Shown in pieces: positions 1 through 13,916 of a stretch of DNA of 64,000 nt. Source of the stretch: Isoetes taiwanensis (lineage: Eukaryota > Streptophyta > Lycopodiopsida > Isoetales > Isoetaceae); assembly GCA_021234155.1 (NCBI GenBank), contig JAJEKV010000156.1, forward strand, positions 836,230 through 900,229, in the 5' to 3' direction. The notes beneath the pieces are model-generated. The model was not told the DNA's origin and made no database searches. It saw nothing but the letters and a program-made list of their open reading frames with translations. The position numbers and the translations under genes were made by a program. Each line of letters starts with the position of its first letter. The stretch's first letter is position 1.

Positions 1-184
1 ACATCAGACGGTTTGGGATCCTAGGTAGCATGTTGGGACCCCATGGCATGTTTGAGCCACCTTGGCATGTTGCGGAAGCTAGGTAGCATGTTGAGTACGT
101 GACATGTTTGAACCACCTTAGCATGTTTGAGCATGTTTGAGCCACAAGCATGTTTAGCCACTGGCATGTTTGAGCCACCCCATT
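1..184 (+). repeat. 19-bp minisatellite, sense orientation
   Basis: The start of the window is a decayed array of a ~19-bp unit of the form GGCATGTTTGAGCCACCTT alternating with GGCATGTTGGAGCCTAGGT. The same family recurs at 5,020-5,885 (opposite strand), 34,985-35,370 (opposite strand), 49,140-50,215 and 50,748-51,835. Here it directly borders the left edge of the 800-bp satellite array. The array is presumably truncated by the window edge. Confidence 0.85.
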
Positions 185-3100
185 TTCGTTAGTTTATTGC
201 TTCTTGTTTTCAGCTGCGGCTTCACCGACCATGTCTCAAGTGCAGCGAATAGAACTTCGGCCTCCATAACATAAACCCTACAATAATCTAGCAGCGCCAC
301 GGGGTTTCGTTTTGGAGAGCCATACCCGAGATTGGACCAAGATCTTGCACAATGTCATGTGGTAGTGGGGGCGTTGGCGCCCGGAACCCTAAAACTCGAG
401 GAAAAGGGGTTGCGTCCCAAAGGTCCCTGTCTGGGAAGGGGTCCATGGCCATGGGCGGGCAACTCTCTACAGGCGTGATGCGACTGCACTTAGCGGTTCG
501 GGGACATCGACGTACGCGGGAGACCAAGTTTTGTGGGCTGAAGACCACACTCGAGCGCCAAAATAGCTCATGTCCAATACGTTCCGGTAGTGAATTGGCC
601 AGCGGAGGTCGCGAGAATCTTTTCATGTAGAGGAGTTGTGGTTTTACTTTGCTGCAAAAAAATGACGTGTAACTTGGTCCCCTATATGGTAATTTAGATT
701 TGTTTAGGACAATATGGCCGAAGTCAAATCTCCATTAGAACCTTTGTATGCTGTCAACGAAAACTACTTGGGTTTCTACGATTAGAACTTAAGGGGACGC
801 GGGTTTTGATATGTTCTCAGGATGAGATCTTGAATTTTTGAGCACAGCGAAGCAAGTTGCTCGAATGGAGATTGGCGGTGGGATAGAGGCAGGGTTCCGG
901 AAGGGGAGGCATTGGCATTTGCACATCCCGGGAGGGCTTACGGTAGGAAAACTGCCTGCGGTAAATCCAAGCCACATTTAAATTAGGTTTCTATTGCTTC
1001 TTGTTTTCAACCGGCTACCGACCATGTCTCAAGTGCAGGCCCGAATAAAACTTCGGCCTCCATAGCGTAAAACCCTACAATAACCACAACAGCGCCACGG
1101 GGTTTCGTTTTGGAAGCCGCCTGCTGATTGGACCAGGATCTTGCACAATGTCATGAGGTAGTGGGGGCGTTGGCCTTGACGAGGCCCTAAAACCTCCTAG
1201 AAGAAGTTAGTCCCAAAGGTCCTATCTGGAGGGTCCTTCAGCCCGCAGACGGGCAAGTCTCCCACCCGGAGCTGTGTTCGACTGCATAGCGGACTCGAAA
1301 CATCGACATTACCACGGAGACCAAGTTTTTGTGGGCGAAGACCACCCTGCTCGGAAGCGCCAAAGTAGCTCATGTCCAACACGTTAGTAGTGAATTGGCC
1401 TTGGCGGAGGTGCAGAATCTTTACATAAATAATAGGGTTAGGTGTTTCTTTTGCTGCCAAAAATGACAGTGTAACTTAGTCCCTATGGTAATTTCGTTGT
1501 TTAGGACAATATGGCGAAGTCAAATCTCCATTAGGAGCCTTTATGCTTGTCCAAGCGAGAAAAAACACTTGAGTTTCTACGCGATTCGACTTGAGGTTTT
1601 GCTAGCGGTTTGATATGTTCTCGGGGCCAGTCTTAGCGAATTTTTGAGCTGCTTGTGAAACAAGTTATACGAATGGAGGAATTGATTAGGATAGGAAAGC
1701 GGGTTCAGGAAGGGAGGCATTGGCATTTGCCCTCAGGAGAACGCGAGGGTAGGAAAACCTCGATGAAATCCAAACCCCATTTCGTCGGTTTCTGTGCTTC
1801 TTGTTTTCAACCCGACTTCTCGACCATGTCTCAAATTGCAACTGAATAAAAAACTCGGCCTCCATAGCGTAAACCCTACAATAACCTAACTTAGCGCCCA
1901 CGGGGTTTTAGTTTTTGGAGAATACATACCTAACACCGGTGGACCAGGATCTTGCACAATGTCATGAGGTAGTGGGAGAGGCGTTGGCCTTGAGAAGGCA
2001 GACCTAAAACCTCCTAGAAGAAGTTCATCCCAAGGTCCTATCTGGAGGGTCGCACCAGCCCCGCGAGGCGGGCAGAGTCTCCCACCGAGGCTACGTGATC
2101 GACCTGCATAGCGGACTCGAGAAACATGGAGCATTACCACGGAGACCAAGTTTTGTGAAGACCACCCCGCTCGGGAAGCGCCAAAGTAGCTCATGTCCAG
2201 CTGCGCTCGTGGTGAATTGGCCTTAGCGGAGGTGCCGAGAATCTTGCCATGTAGAGGTTAGATGTTTCTTTTGCTGCAAAATGGCCAGGTGTAACGGTCC
2301 CTATGGTAATTTTTGTTGTTTAGGACAATATGTGGCGAGTCAAATCTCCATTCGAACTTATCTTGTCAAAGCGAGAAAAACACTTGGGTTTCTACGCGAT
2401 TAGACTTGAGACACTGCTTGGTTTGATATGTTCTCAGGGCGAGATCTTGAATTTTTGAACTGCTTGTGAAGCAAGTTATTTGAATGGAGGGAATTCCAGC
2501 GGTCCGGATAGGAAGCGGGTTCGGGAAGGGAGGCGTGGCATTTGCGCAGGGCTGCTTGGTAAGGAAAGCGCCTGCGGTAAATCCAAACCCATTTGACATG
2601 TTTCATGCAACTTCACCGACCATGTCTCAGAAGTGCAAGCCCGAATAAACTTCGACCTCCATAGCGTAAACCCTACAATAACCTAGCAGCGCGCCACCGG
2701 GGTTTCACGTTTTGGGCTCATACCTAACCGGTGGACGGGGATCTTGCACAATGTCATGTGAGGTAGTGGGGAGGAAGCGTTGGCCTTGAAGGCAGACCCT
2801 AAAACCTCCCTAGAAAAGTTAGTCCCAAAGGTCCTATCTGGAGGGTCCTGTACCGAGGCCGGGCAAGTCTCCCACCCGGAGCGTGATCATTCGCCAGCGG
2901 ACTCGAAACATCTGACGTACCACGGGGAGACCAGATTTTGTAGGCGGAAGGCCACCCCGCTCCCGGAAGCGCCAAAGTAGCTCATGTCCAACGCTCGTAG
3001 TGAATTGGCCTTGGCGGAGGAGTGCGAGAATCTTTACCATGTAGAGGGTTCGTGTTTTCTTTTCTTTTATGACGATGTAGCAGTCCCTATGGTATTTCAT

Positions 3101-4985
3101 TGTTCGGACAATATAAGCGAGAATCAAATCTCCATTAGAACCTTTAACTACTGTCAAGCGAAAAAATACTTGAGTTTCTACGATTGCGACCGGACACTGC
3201 GGTTTGATATGTTCTCAGGACAGATCTTGAATTTTTGAGCTGTGAAGCAAGTTATCACGAATGGAGAATTCGCGATTGGGATAGGAAACGGGTTCGGGAA
3301 GGGAGGCATTGGCATTTGCCCTCCCAGGAGGACCCGCAGGGTAGGAAGAGCACCTCGGTAAATCAAACCCCATTTGCGACCGGTTTCTGTGTAGCTGCTT
3401 GTTTTCAACTGACTTCGACCATGTCTCAGGGTGCTGGCCCGAATAAAACTTCGACCTCCATAGCATTAAACCCACTACAATAACCTAACAGCGCCACGGG
3501 GTTTATGTTTTGAGGCCATACCACCCTAGCAGTTGAACTAGGATCTTGCACAATGTCATGAGGTAGTGGGGGCGTTGGCGCCCGAGGAAGATGGAGCCCT
3601 AAAACCTTCGAGGAAAGAAGTTAGATCCCAAGGTCCTCACGGAGGGTCCTTAGCCACAGACGAACCTTCATACCCGGAGCGTGTCACGACTCTGCCATGG
3701 GACTCGAAACATCGACATTACCACGGAGACCAGATTTTGTAGGCGGAGCCACCCTTGCTCCCCGGCGCCAAATAGTGCATGTCCAACATGTTGCGTAGTG
3801 AATTGGCCTTGGCGGAGGAAGTGCCGGGGAATACTTGCCATGTAGAGGGTTAGGTGTTTCTTTTGCTGCAAGAAATGACCGGAGTAATTTGGTCTCGGGG
3901 TAATTTCCTTTGTTTGGACGATATGGCAGTCAAATCTCCATTCGAGAGCCTTTATGCTGCCGAGCGACAAAACACTTGGAAGTTTCTACGATTACCGACT
4001 TCATGACACTGGGTTTGATATGTTCTCGGGCAGATCTTGAATTTTTGAGCTGCTGAAGCAAGTTACCTGAATGGAGAATTCAGCGATTAGGATAGAGGCT
4101 TAGGGTTGGAAGGGAGGCATTGGCATTTGCCCTCCCGGGAGAACGGTAGGAAAGCACGCCTCGGTAAATCAAATCCCATTTCGGCCGGTTTCTATTGCTT
4201 CTTGTTTTCCAGCTACTGACTTCGACCATGTCTCAGGGTCTGGTAGGGCGCTTCGACCTCCCATAGCGTAAACCTACAATAACCCTAACAGCGCCGCGGG
4301 GTTTACTACGTTTGCGGAGAATGCCTCTACTAACGGTGGACGGGATCTTACCTGATGTCATGAGGTAGTGGGAGGGGCGTTGGCCTTGAAGATGGAGCCT
4401 AAAAAACCTCCTAGAAGAAGTTAGATCCCAAGGTCCTATGCGGAGGGTCCTTGGCCACCGAGCGAGCAAGTCTCCCACCCGAGGCGTGATGCGACTGCAT
4501 AGCGGACTCGAGCATTGACATTACCTTGGAGACCAAGTTTAGGTAGGCCGGGCCACCGCTCACGGGAGCGCCAAAGTAGCTCATGTCCATGTTCATGAGT
4601 GAATTGGCCTTGAGGAGGGTGCGAGGGGCCTCTTGCCAGCATGTAGAGGGTTAGGTGTTTCTTTTGCTGCAAAATGACCATGTAACTTGGTCCCTAGGGT
4701 AATTTCCATTTGTTTTGAGACGATATGGCCAGTCAAATCTCCGATAGAACCTTTGTGCTGCCCGACGACAAAAACCGCAGGTTTCTACACGGTCCAGCTT
4801 CCTGAACACTTTCGCGAGGAGGATATGTTCTCACGGACAGAGATCTTGAATTTTTTGAGCACCTTTCGAAGCAAGGATTACACGAATAGAGGAATTCCAG
4901 CGGTCGGATAGAGGCGGAGTTGTTCGGGAAGGCATTGGCATTTGCCCTCACGGTGCTTGTGGTAGGAAAACTGCCTCGGTAACCT
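185..4985 (+). repeat. ~800-bp satellite, six tandem copies
   Basis: The phrase ACCATGTCTCA recurs with its ATG at 231, 1024, 1826, 2622, 3421 and 4228, spacings of 793-807 bp. Each unit also repeats, in the same order, a CTACAATAACC/GCGCCACGGGGTTT block, a TCTTGCACAATGTCATG block, a CAAAGTAGCTCATGTCC block and a GATATGTTCTC block. Copies differ by many short indels. Several overlapping short open frames on both strands are not conserved between copies and are taken as chance. Rearranged pieces of the same unit occur at 50,216-50,747, again next to the 19-bp minisatellite, so the two repeats travel together. Confidence 0.9.
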
Positions 4986-5019
4986 TTGTGATGTGGTCTC
5001 TGAGGGTCGGCCACCTAGA

Positions 5020-5885
5020 GTACATAACATGCCACACAGGCTCCAACATGCCACGTGAGCTCCAACATGCGAAGTTGGCTCCAGCGTGCCACTAGGCTCA
5101 AGCATGCCAAGGTGGCAAGCCATGCCACCTAGGCTCCAACATGCCACAGGCTTCAACATGCCACGTGGCTCAACATGCCAACTAGGCTCCAACATGCCTG
5201 GTGAGCTCTAGCATGCCACCTAGGCTCCAGCGTGCCACCCTAGGCTCCAACATGCCACCCACAAACCAACATGCCAAGGTGGTTCCAGCATGCCACCTAG
5301 GCTCAGCGTGCCAAGGTGGCTCAAACGCTTCTACGTAGGCTCCAACATACCACCTATGCTCAACATACCACGCAGGCCAACATACCACCTAGCATGCCAC
5401 CTAGGCTCCAACATACCACCTGACTCCAACATGCACACAGGCTCCAACATGCCCGTGAGCTCCAACATGCTAAGTTATCCCAGCGTGCCACCTAGGCTCA
5501 AACACGCCAAGGTAGCTCAAATATACCACCTAAACCAACATGCTACCAAAGGCTTCAACATGCCCGCGTAGGCTCCAACATACCTAACATGCCACCACAA
5601 ACTCCAACATACCACACAGGCTCCAACATACCACGTGAGCTCCAACATGCCACATAGACTCCAACATGCAGAGTTGGCTCCCAGCGTGCCACATAGGCTC
5701 AAGCATGCCAGCATTGGCTCAAATATGCCTGCATCAGCTCCAACATGCCACGTGGGCGCAACATGCCACACAGGCTCCAACATGCCACGTGAGCTCTAAC
5801 ATGACACCTAGGCTCCAACATGCCACCTAAGCTCCAACATGCTACCAAGGCTTCCAGCATGCCACACATAGGCTCCAACGCATGA
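5020..5885 (-). repeat. 19-bp minisatellite, inverted orientation
   Basis: About forty decayed copies of the same ~19-bp unit as at the window start, now read as CAACATGCCACCTAGGCTC, i.e. on the opposite strand. The 800-bp satellite is thus flanked by minisatellite arrays in inverted orientation. Open frames across it (poly W/H/V/G/A-rich) are products of the repeat. Confidence 0.9.
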
Positions 5886-6139
5886 ATGACCAAGGCAAGA
5901 TATGAATGACATGGACATGGACTTGATGGCGGTAGGATATTGTTAGGATACAAGTGGTCCTAGGACATTAATGCTTATGGATTTGTTGCGGCCGGTCTGC
6001 ACCCGGTCGAGAATACAAATCAAATTCTTGATAGTTTGTTATGTAAAATAAGTAGTTAAGTAGTGAAGTTGTTGAGTAACGTGTACATGGAATACTAGTA
6101 TAAAAAGGACATGTGATGGAGTGCATATTGCATCACATA
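5886..6139. other. Spacer with a TATA-like box, no gene seen
   Basis: Unique sequence between the minisatellite and the next tandem repeat. It holds a possible LTR-like start TGTTAGGATACAAG near 5,939 and a TATA-like TATAAAAAGG at 6,099-6,108, but no matching LTR copy was found. Confidence 0.3.
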
Positions 6140-6620
6140 TATAACAAAATCAAGTACTCTGTCCTACCACTATAAGGCAGAGTGATATGGAAGGATAGGA
6201 CATGTAGAAATCAAAGTATTCTTTCCTACTTCTATAAAACATGTGACAATAAGTATATACATATGCGTAGTATGTATTCTTTCCTACAATGCCTTGGCAA
6301 ATAAAGTACTACGTCCTACTACTATAAAGACATGTGGCATGGAAGCATACGACATGTAGCAGAGAATCAAGTATTCTTTCCTACTTCTATAAAGAACGCA
6401 TGTGACAATAAGTAATACACGTAACCGTAATTCACATATATTCTTTCCTACAATGCCTTAGCAAATAAAGTACTCTGTCCTACTACTATAGAAGACATGT
6501 GAATGGAAGTATAGGACATGTAGAGAATCAAATATTCTTTCCTACATCTATAAAGACATGTGACAATAGAATTATTAGACATGTAGAAATTCAAAGTATT
6601 CTTTCCTACGGTGGATTGTA
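6140..6620. repeat. ~160-bp tandem repeat, three copies
   Basis: The phrases GTCCTACTACTATA and GGACATGTAGA..CAAGTATTCTTTCCTAC recur about every 155-165 bp, starting near 6,160, 6,315 and 6,478. Each unit also has ACATGTGACAATA and a CAATGCCTTAGCAAATAAAGTA link. AT-rich, no coding content, and no second locus of the repeat in the window. Confidence 0.8.
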
Positions 6621-8516
6621 TTAGCAAATGACATGTGCAATAGAAGAAACTACAAAACAACTTGATGGATGTTTTAGTCCTTTGAAAAAGAACACCATTA
6701 TCGAACAAAAACCATACCTCCACAAATCCACATGTAAGTTCTTTGAAAGCAGGGACATGTAGACCTACCAAAGCTGATGTTTTTCAGCGATTGGATTAAA
6801 GCCGGTGAGTGTGTCTTACTCACACTTCACCCGGGCGTGAAAAGTGAATTGAGTCTTGTGAAAATTCTAGAAAACATAGAATAATACGTTTGCTTTCGAG
6901 GTGTGCGAATTAAAGACTCAACAGCTGCAAAGGCAATTCGAAAGAAATAGCTCATGTTCTCCAATCTCACTTGTTTCGGAGAAAATGCTTTGACCTGATT
7001 TCTTCTCACGGATATTGTGCAGCGAGGAGACCTTGCGGACATGCGTGTGAACAACAGCGGCAAGAGAAAGAAAGCTTATCAAGCGGAGAAAAAAAGCTCT
7101 TGAGCGTCCAACTTGCAATACATGTCTGTTGTGATTAATGGAATGGACCAAAAAACAACTCTACCACATTTCTTGAACATTCCTAAAGATGTGCGGAGGA
7201 ATGTTTTGTTAAGATCCACTTGTAGGAGCTATGGTCTTCAAAGGAAGTCCTAAAAAGTACAAAGTATTTTGGCGTATCCAAACTTGCATGGTATTTAGAA
7301 CCTCACAATTACAATTCTTAACAAGGTCTGTGTGAGCAAGAGCAATTACCACCGATTAGCACTATACGCAGCTTGACAATACTACAAGGAGAACAATAAT
7401 CAAACACTCTTTAGCGTCTTTGTGCCATGTTGGTGGAGCTAGAATCTTTAGAAAAGTGGCTTCGGTTTTTTACTTGTAGGCCACACTCATGATAGGATTG
7501 ACCAAATGTTATTTGATTTTGTAATAGCCTTAGAAGGAAGAAAGGCTTTCTGTCTTCCTTCTTTAGTTGAATTATTGAAGATTCTTACACTCCCTACTCC
7601 GTTAGTCGATCTTCTTAAAAGAGGCTAGCGTTCGAGAGAAGTTTATTTTCTCTCAGCGTTCAAGCGAGGAGAACAAAGCTGTGAACAAGTTGAGACGATC
7701 TCACCTTTCAACATCATATCAAGTTCTACTTGAAGGATGGCCAAAACTCTTCACGAGGAGAAGAAGTATACCACAATAAGGGCCCAAGAGTCCACGAGGA
7801 GGGATGCAGCTTTTTTAAATATATTTGAGACACTTCCTTCATAGAGCGTCTTTGAGCAACTTCCTCTCAAAAGAATCTAAGAGTCCAAGCGGAAGAAAAG
7901 TACCCCGAGGGAGTCATCCTTAAAAGCCATTGAAAATGGAATTTCCTCGAGGCTTTAAGTACTTCTTAGAAAGAAGATGGGATGTGGTGGAGTAATTTCT
8001 TTCTCGAACAAAATTGTTGTACAAATATAGCTCTAAGGCAGGTTGCAGAACCATTTCAATGGCCTAACACCTTCCATCGACCCGGCCTGCTTGAGGTCCA
8101 AGCGGTGCTACATTTGCACTACTTGATGAGAAGGCTTGAGGACGGTCATGTACCCTCCGGACCAAAGGCAGGGTGAGCCTCAAGGCAATATCCGCGAAAT
8201 TACCAAAGGTATGCTAATTGCTCTTCAGGCGAGGAGGGATGACAAAGATGCGACCGTTACGGATAGCAAAGTTAGCGACGCGGTCAAGGAGGAAGGCTTA
8301 GTCACTAAACTCAAGATTCGGTGGCTTGCAACACGCTCGAGAAAAATGCTTTTGAAGGTAGATATGAGTTAGAAATGAGAAGCCAAGGAAAAGGAGAAAA
8401 GTCAAGAAGGTGGGTTGTGAGACGAAACTGAACCTTAATGGCGTGAAACTATATTGTGCTATGATTTTTTAAATTGAAATCGTGATAGTCTACATGAAGA
8501 CTATCAATTTGCTTAA
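6621..8516. other. No recognisable gene
   Basis: Mixed-composition sequence without a long open frame on either strand and without recognisable protein motifs. It may be a degraded element or a transcript remnant. I see nothing that supports a function. Confidence 0.4.
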
Positions 8517-8714
8517 AAAGCTTGTAATTACGAAGAAGATGATGATGAAGAAGGTGGTGACAATGCTTCATCGTCTGTTGATAGTGATGAGAAGATAACT
8601 CAAGCACTTCCTCGGTGTGACGGTGAAAGAAGTGAAGGTGATGACGATGGCATAAATGAATATGAGGGCGTCTACGGATCCCTCTCTCATCACTCCTCAC
8701 ACTTTTGCACATAA
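8517..8714 (+). pseudogene. Acidic protein fragment, unrecognised
   Basis: A frame open from a stop at 8,514 to TAA at 8,712-8,714 encodes a very acidic stretch (EEDDDEEGGDN near the start, then SSVDSDEK and EGDDDGINEYEG). There is no ATG at its beginning, so it would be a 3' exon or a remnant. Acidic tracts of this sort occur in many nuclear proteins and in the acidic gene at 27,738-28,119, but no alignment is visible. Low confidence that it is expressed. Confidence 0.25.
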
Positions 8715-11564
8715 GCGAGTCTTAGAAAAAAGGCGTAAATTTTGCATGTGAATATGAAGATTCTATCCTCAAATTTTGAGAATACTAAAAGATTGATTAC
8801 ATACTTACTTCAATTTTGTTAAATATTTTATCCTCTAAAATTAGAGTTTCTCTCTTTAAAACATACTTTAAGAACATTCTATTTGCTAAGAAAAGTGACA
8901 CTTTAAAAAAGTCAATTCTTTTCGTTGCAAAAAAAATTAGTCTTTTGGGGGGTCAAAATAGAATTTCATGCATCTTTTTTTAACCTCGTTTACCTTTTTG
9001 TAAAAGGGAATCTTTGAGAATATTCCTTTTGCTCTACGTTTCAATGATTTGCTCTAGTTTAATACACCAACTTTGTTTGTTTCAGAAAGACGGAATATCA
9101 TCTTGCTTGAATAGATCCCATCTTGGGCCGAGGAATTTGGATTCATTGCACCACGGATGTTCCACACTAAGAGTGCGAGGGTCAGGGCTTCCTATGCTCA
9201 CGCTCTCTTTGACAATAACTTTGCTTCAAGAATATATGCATTTTCCATCAATATACATGCTTCTTGACTTCATCTAGTAACAGGTTTTCTATCTTTTTTT
9301 CTTTGTTGGGGAGTTAGACCCTCATTTAGCAGATGTTGTGTCCTTTAGGTTGCCTTTGTGTTGCATTACCGCGATTTCTTGATTCGGACTAAAGGAATCT
9401 AACAATGGCAGATACGTGTCTTCCTTACATTTTTCACCGCCAACCACGGGCGAGTTGGATCGAGGTTCATAGAAGAAACATCATTGGCGATTATGGATAA
9501 ATTTTCTCCGCTACTTCTTCAATGCAGATATTTTTGATATTAGCTGCTCTCATTGTCTATCTTCGGCTCTAAGACTCACGTCACGCCCCTTTAATGGGAA
9601 GATCGAGAAGCCTTAGATTCAATCTAAGTAACAAAATCTGGGGGTTCGTAGCATTAAATTCTGTTCAATTCAGCTTTGAGATGAATTATTTCTTTGGCAT
9701 CATGTGCTCTTGCTACTTCTAGGGTTTGGTTTTGTGCCTGGCCCGGCGATTTGTCTTACGGAGTTCATTCTTTTGTTCCACTAGATCCAGCACCAGGTTT
9801 TTATCTCGATTATTTCTGCGCCGGCATCTTCATCACAGTATGAAGCAAATGAAATCATCCTTGGGCTCTCTCCTTTGCTTGGTGATCGGACGTTTTTCTT
9901 CTCCCTCCCATGGGAGGGAGTACGCTCTGAAATCCGTTAACACGATGCGTCGGCTGTTTGGCCTAAATACGACACGTTAGCGGCGTAAGCTTTAAAATGT
10001 TTATTTTACCGGCCTTTAATGCATCGGGTTGTTTATATTCCAAGCAGAACCACGATGAGTGCACTTTCTTCTTCTTTACCCATCTTTCATTTTACGTAAC
10101 TCTTCCTTCCTTTTATTGAAGCTTGCATTTTAGTTAAATCTTCATTAATCCAAATATATTTGCCTTTCAAAAGTCCCACGCTCCTCATAATGCGCATCTT
10201 CCCCTCTTTACTTACTGTTTTAACCACAATATTTCTTGTCCCATTGTCTGGATTTTCCAACCGCGTAAAGCATCACGGGCTGCCGGGTCTATTTATAAGC
10301 TACGAGCAAAAGAATTGTCTCTCTTCCAAGGCATTCTCTCCGGCTTCTTCTGGCAGGTCTGTAATTCTCACATTAAGAACATTCTTGCCTTTAGCAGTCC
10401 CGTCAAGTTATCCATACGGTCATTGAGTTGTTTGAGTGCTTTCAAGACTCCCATTATTTAATATGTTGCCGTTTAGGTTTTCAGGCTTCCCTAACTCTAC
10501 TCCTATCTCTAGTTCTCAACGAAGGGCATATAAAGGCAGCATTAACAAGTGTATCAGCCATACCTTATGCTTGATTAATAACCCATGACCTCTCTTGCTC
10601 GAATGCTCCATTTGTTCGGGGATATGGCTTGATCTTTTTCAAGTGTTTTTATTGCCCTAGTTTTACACGTGAGTATGCCATTACACCTTATTTATACTTT
10701 CGAGATCTGAAGGAGTTAACTCAAATCGGAGATCCTTTTGCTGCCCACTGTGAACTCACATCGGGAGGGCTTGAGCTCATCAGGAGGAGGGAGGAGGGAA
10801 GGAGGGTTCTTGGTGTAATGGCGCGTTGCATCAGCTCTCTTACCTAGCTCACTTCGTAGCGGCGAAGGGTAGCATAGAGGCAGCATCAACTTTGAGAATT
10901 AGTGCACGAGGACAGGCGGAGGAAGTGCGGGTTGGCGTGAAATCTGTAGGGAAGACATAGGGCAACCTCAATATACTGTTGAGAAGCGGGGCATGATAAA
11001 CCCTTAGGTTCTACCACCTTCCATTACTCCTAGATGGAAGAATGGCGGTTATACAGCCAATTTATACGGGGTGAAGAAGGAGTCTTTAGCCTCGGGGATT
11101 TGGAAATCGTACTTTCGGATGGCCCCAAACATCGACCATGCGTCCTTATCAAGAGAGCGATAGCATTAAGTATCTTCGACTTAAAGCCCTGACGGCCCGA
11201 GGCGAGGTTGGCGATGGCAATGACATATACCACTTTCGGATAGGAGGATGAAGTCTAGTGACAACACTTCCAAGGAGTACGACCTGCAAACATCCTCGGG
11301 AACCTAGGGAGAACAATAAACGCGGCGCCAAGTGAAAGAAATTTTTGGAGGACAACCACGATTATTTGGGAAGAAATTCCGAGGAATAAAATTAATAATG
11401 TTTTTCAATTTTACGATATGAATGTAAAACAATAGTATATCCCCATGAATATAAACCATGACCTTAATTATGTTTTCTTGTCATATAATTTTGTCCCCTC
11501 AATTATATCATCAAACAACCAATGCAATGACAAAATAATGAACTAATCATCAGAGTATAATCTA
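8715..11564. other. No recognisable gene
   Basis: About 2.8 kb with only short open frames on both strands and no protein motif that I recognise. The 5' LTR of the gypsy element that begins downstream should lie around here, but I find no copy of the 3' LTR ends (TGTGACGTC... / ...GACGTCACA), so that LTR appears lost or unrecognisable. Confidence 0.4.
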
Positions 11565-13915
11565 ATGTGTATGAAGCTAGAAATTACTGAAATAAATGGG
11601 CAACAGGACGCCGAGGACCAGAAGCGTGCTCCACCAAGGCGTTTCGACGAAACCTACGCCAAGGTTTGGCGCGTAACTCGAGGAAGGAAGAGCTATCCAC
11701 CGGTCGATCCGACATTCATGGTGTGTGGAAACGATTACAACAAAGGAAGAAAGCGCGAGAAGGTCCTCTAGCTTCGGGTTCCCTCGAACTCTAGCCGGTT
11801 CGGATTGAGGATCGGAGGCGAGGAGGAGAGCGAGGACAACGAAGACGACAAGCGTGATAGGGACGAGGGCACAATCGACTATCGAGAAGAAGGTTGACTC
11901 GGTAGCAGCAATGTACGGAAAGCAAGCTGGCGGTTCTCGGGGAGACACCAGATCAAATGGAGCGGCGTGGCAGTGAAATGAGGGAATTAATAGTGCGCTT
12001 ATAGCATGAAGGACAAGGACAAAGCGGTAGCTACAGCCAACTTTGAAGGGAAGCGGCTAGGATTTGGTGGAAGGGAGCTACATGAAAACATGGGTGGCGA
12101 GGGGACATTTCGCGAGGTTCAAAGATTTTGCTAAGGCTTTCAAGCACCATTATATGTGCCAAGAGAGCACAAGTGTCACATGATCGCGGCGGTTTTCACG
12201 GTGCGGCGGGCAACAAATCGATTCCAGGCGTACGGAGGAATTCATGAGACTAAGGTTCTATGTGCGAAGTTGAGTGAAAGCCTTGATGGAGGGTTACATA
12301 GAAAGGGTTGAATGAGGAAGTGCGAAAGCTAATGCAGCAATCAACCCTAGGGCGGTGTCGAAGCGAGAATCAGCGGTCGTAAAGGGGCGAAGACCCCAAG
12401 AGAGAGCAGCACCAAGGCGGCGGTATTTCCATGACAAAGGAAAAGGGCACGAGGAGGCTATAGCCCAAGAAGCGAAACCCGGCAACGGCGAATTTTCCGG
12501 TATAATACTAGTATAGGAAGCAAAGGCAATACAAACTACACAAGCGGGGATGCAAGCGGTGACCTTCAAGAGAGCAAGGAGGGGATCAACTATTCCAAGG
12601 CAATGAGGCGATTTTGCAATCCATTTCCAAAGAAGCGGGGAGTGCATAGAAGCGGTGTGCTTTAGGTGTTTCCAACGGGGCATAGGACAAACAAGCGCAC
12701 TTGATGATGAGCTTCGGCATTGGCGGAGATGGGATGGGAGACACCAGCGAGGCGGCGGCGGCGATGCGGACTATATTCATGGTGAGTGCCATATTTTTGC
12801 AGCCATTGATCACGGAGAGCAGCGAAGCTGAGTACCAAGTAATCTCCACAGCTGGAAGAAGCCAGGAGAAATCTTTCATAGTCTTGATAGATCGGGGAGC
12901 ACCCATAACTTTGCATCGCCAAGGAGTAATTACGGAGACATTGAAGCTTAAGCCCTTGAAATTCAAAACCTAGGCAGGTTGTGTTGTGGTAGTAGAAATC
13001 ATGCATCTGGCCGGGGAAAAAGAATTAATTTCAACGTGGAACTTGCGAGGGGAGTCGCGTAGCATTGGGAGCAGTGATGAACAATAGAAGCGAAATATGA
13101 TTTGATAATAGGAATGAGTATCTGATTGGCGGGGTATGTTGATTGGTAAGGGCGTAAAGGTGACCTTAACTACAGGAAGAGCAAGATCATGAGATAGCGG
13201 TAAAAGTAACACACCAATTATGCAATGCATGTGGTGAAATTACTTAGAGATGCGTAAGGAAGGAGCAAGTGGCTTATCTTGAGACTCCAAGCGAGCGAGG
13301 AAGAGAGCGAGGAAGAAGAAAGAAGGCCAAAAGCATTGAAAAGGTCCCAAAGCCTATAGCAAAGTTGATAAAGGAATTTCATGACTTGTTTCACGATGAA
13401 ATCAGCGACTTCCACCCTATAGAGAATTAGAGTGTGAAATAGCACTTGAACCCGAGGGACTAAGCCAACTAACCAAGGCACCTTATAGAATATAACCCGA
13501 AGGGTTGTGAGTTGAAAAAGCAATTTGCAAAATTGCTGAACCTAGGGTTCATAAGACCTAGTGTCTCTCCTTTTGGAAAGCGCCTATCCTTTTGTGAAGA
13601 AAGAAGGATGGAAGCCTTAGGATGCATTGGACTACTAGCCCGGTTAAATAAGCACACCATTAAGAATAAGTATGTCTTGCCTAGATCGGATGATCTCATG
13701 GACCCGGAGTTAAGGAGGCGAAGGTCTTTTTCTAAGATAGACTTGAGATCGAGGTTATCTGGTCGGGATCAAGGAAGAAGACATCACAAAGTCGACTTTG
13801 AGCGAGATATGGCCACTATGAAGGTTCACGGTGATGCCATTGGTTTGTCCAATGCGCCCGGCAACTTTCATGAGGCTTATGAGCGAGTATGTAGCATAAT
13901 TTTCTTTGTGTTTTA
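11565..13915 (+). pseudogene. Ty3/gypsy gag-protease-RT, degraded 5' part
   Basis: Remains of gag and the start of pol, with frame changes roughly every 100-200 bp. Around 12,080-12,170 a gag capsid-like frame reads WVARGHFARFKDFAKAFKHH. Near 12,650 there is a nucleocapsid zinc knuckle that keeps CFRC..GH but has lost the last Cys. The protease active site survives as VLIDRGAP at ~12,880 (DSGA expected). RT follows at 13,400-13,915 with GFIRPSVSPFG, KNKYVLPR.DDLMD, SKIDLRS and GLSNAPGNF, standing for the usual RPS.SP, KN.YPLPRIDDL, FSKIDLR and GLTNAP motifs. It breaks off at ~13,895 and its continuation is at 15,419. The 38.4-40.5 kb block is the 3' part of the same element. The open frame at 11,565-11,771 could be its gag N terminus, which is uncertain. 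Confidence 0.8.
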
Positions 13916-13916
13916 A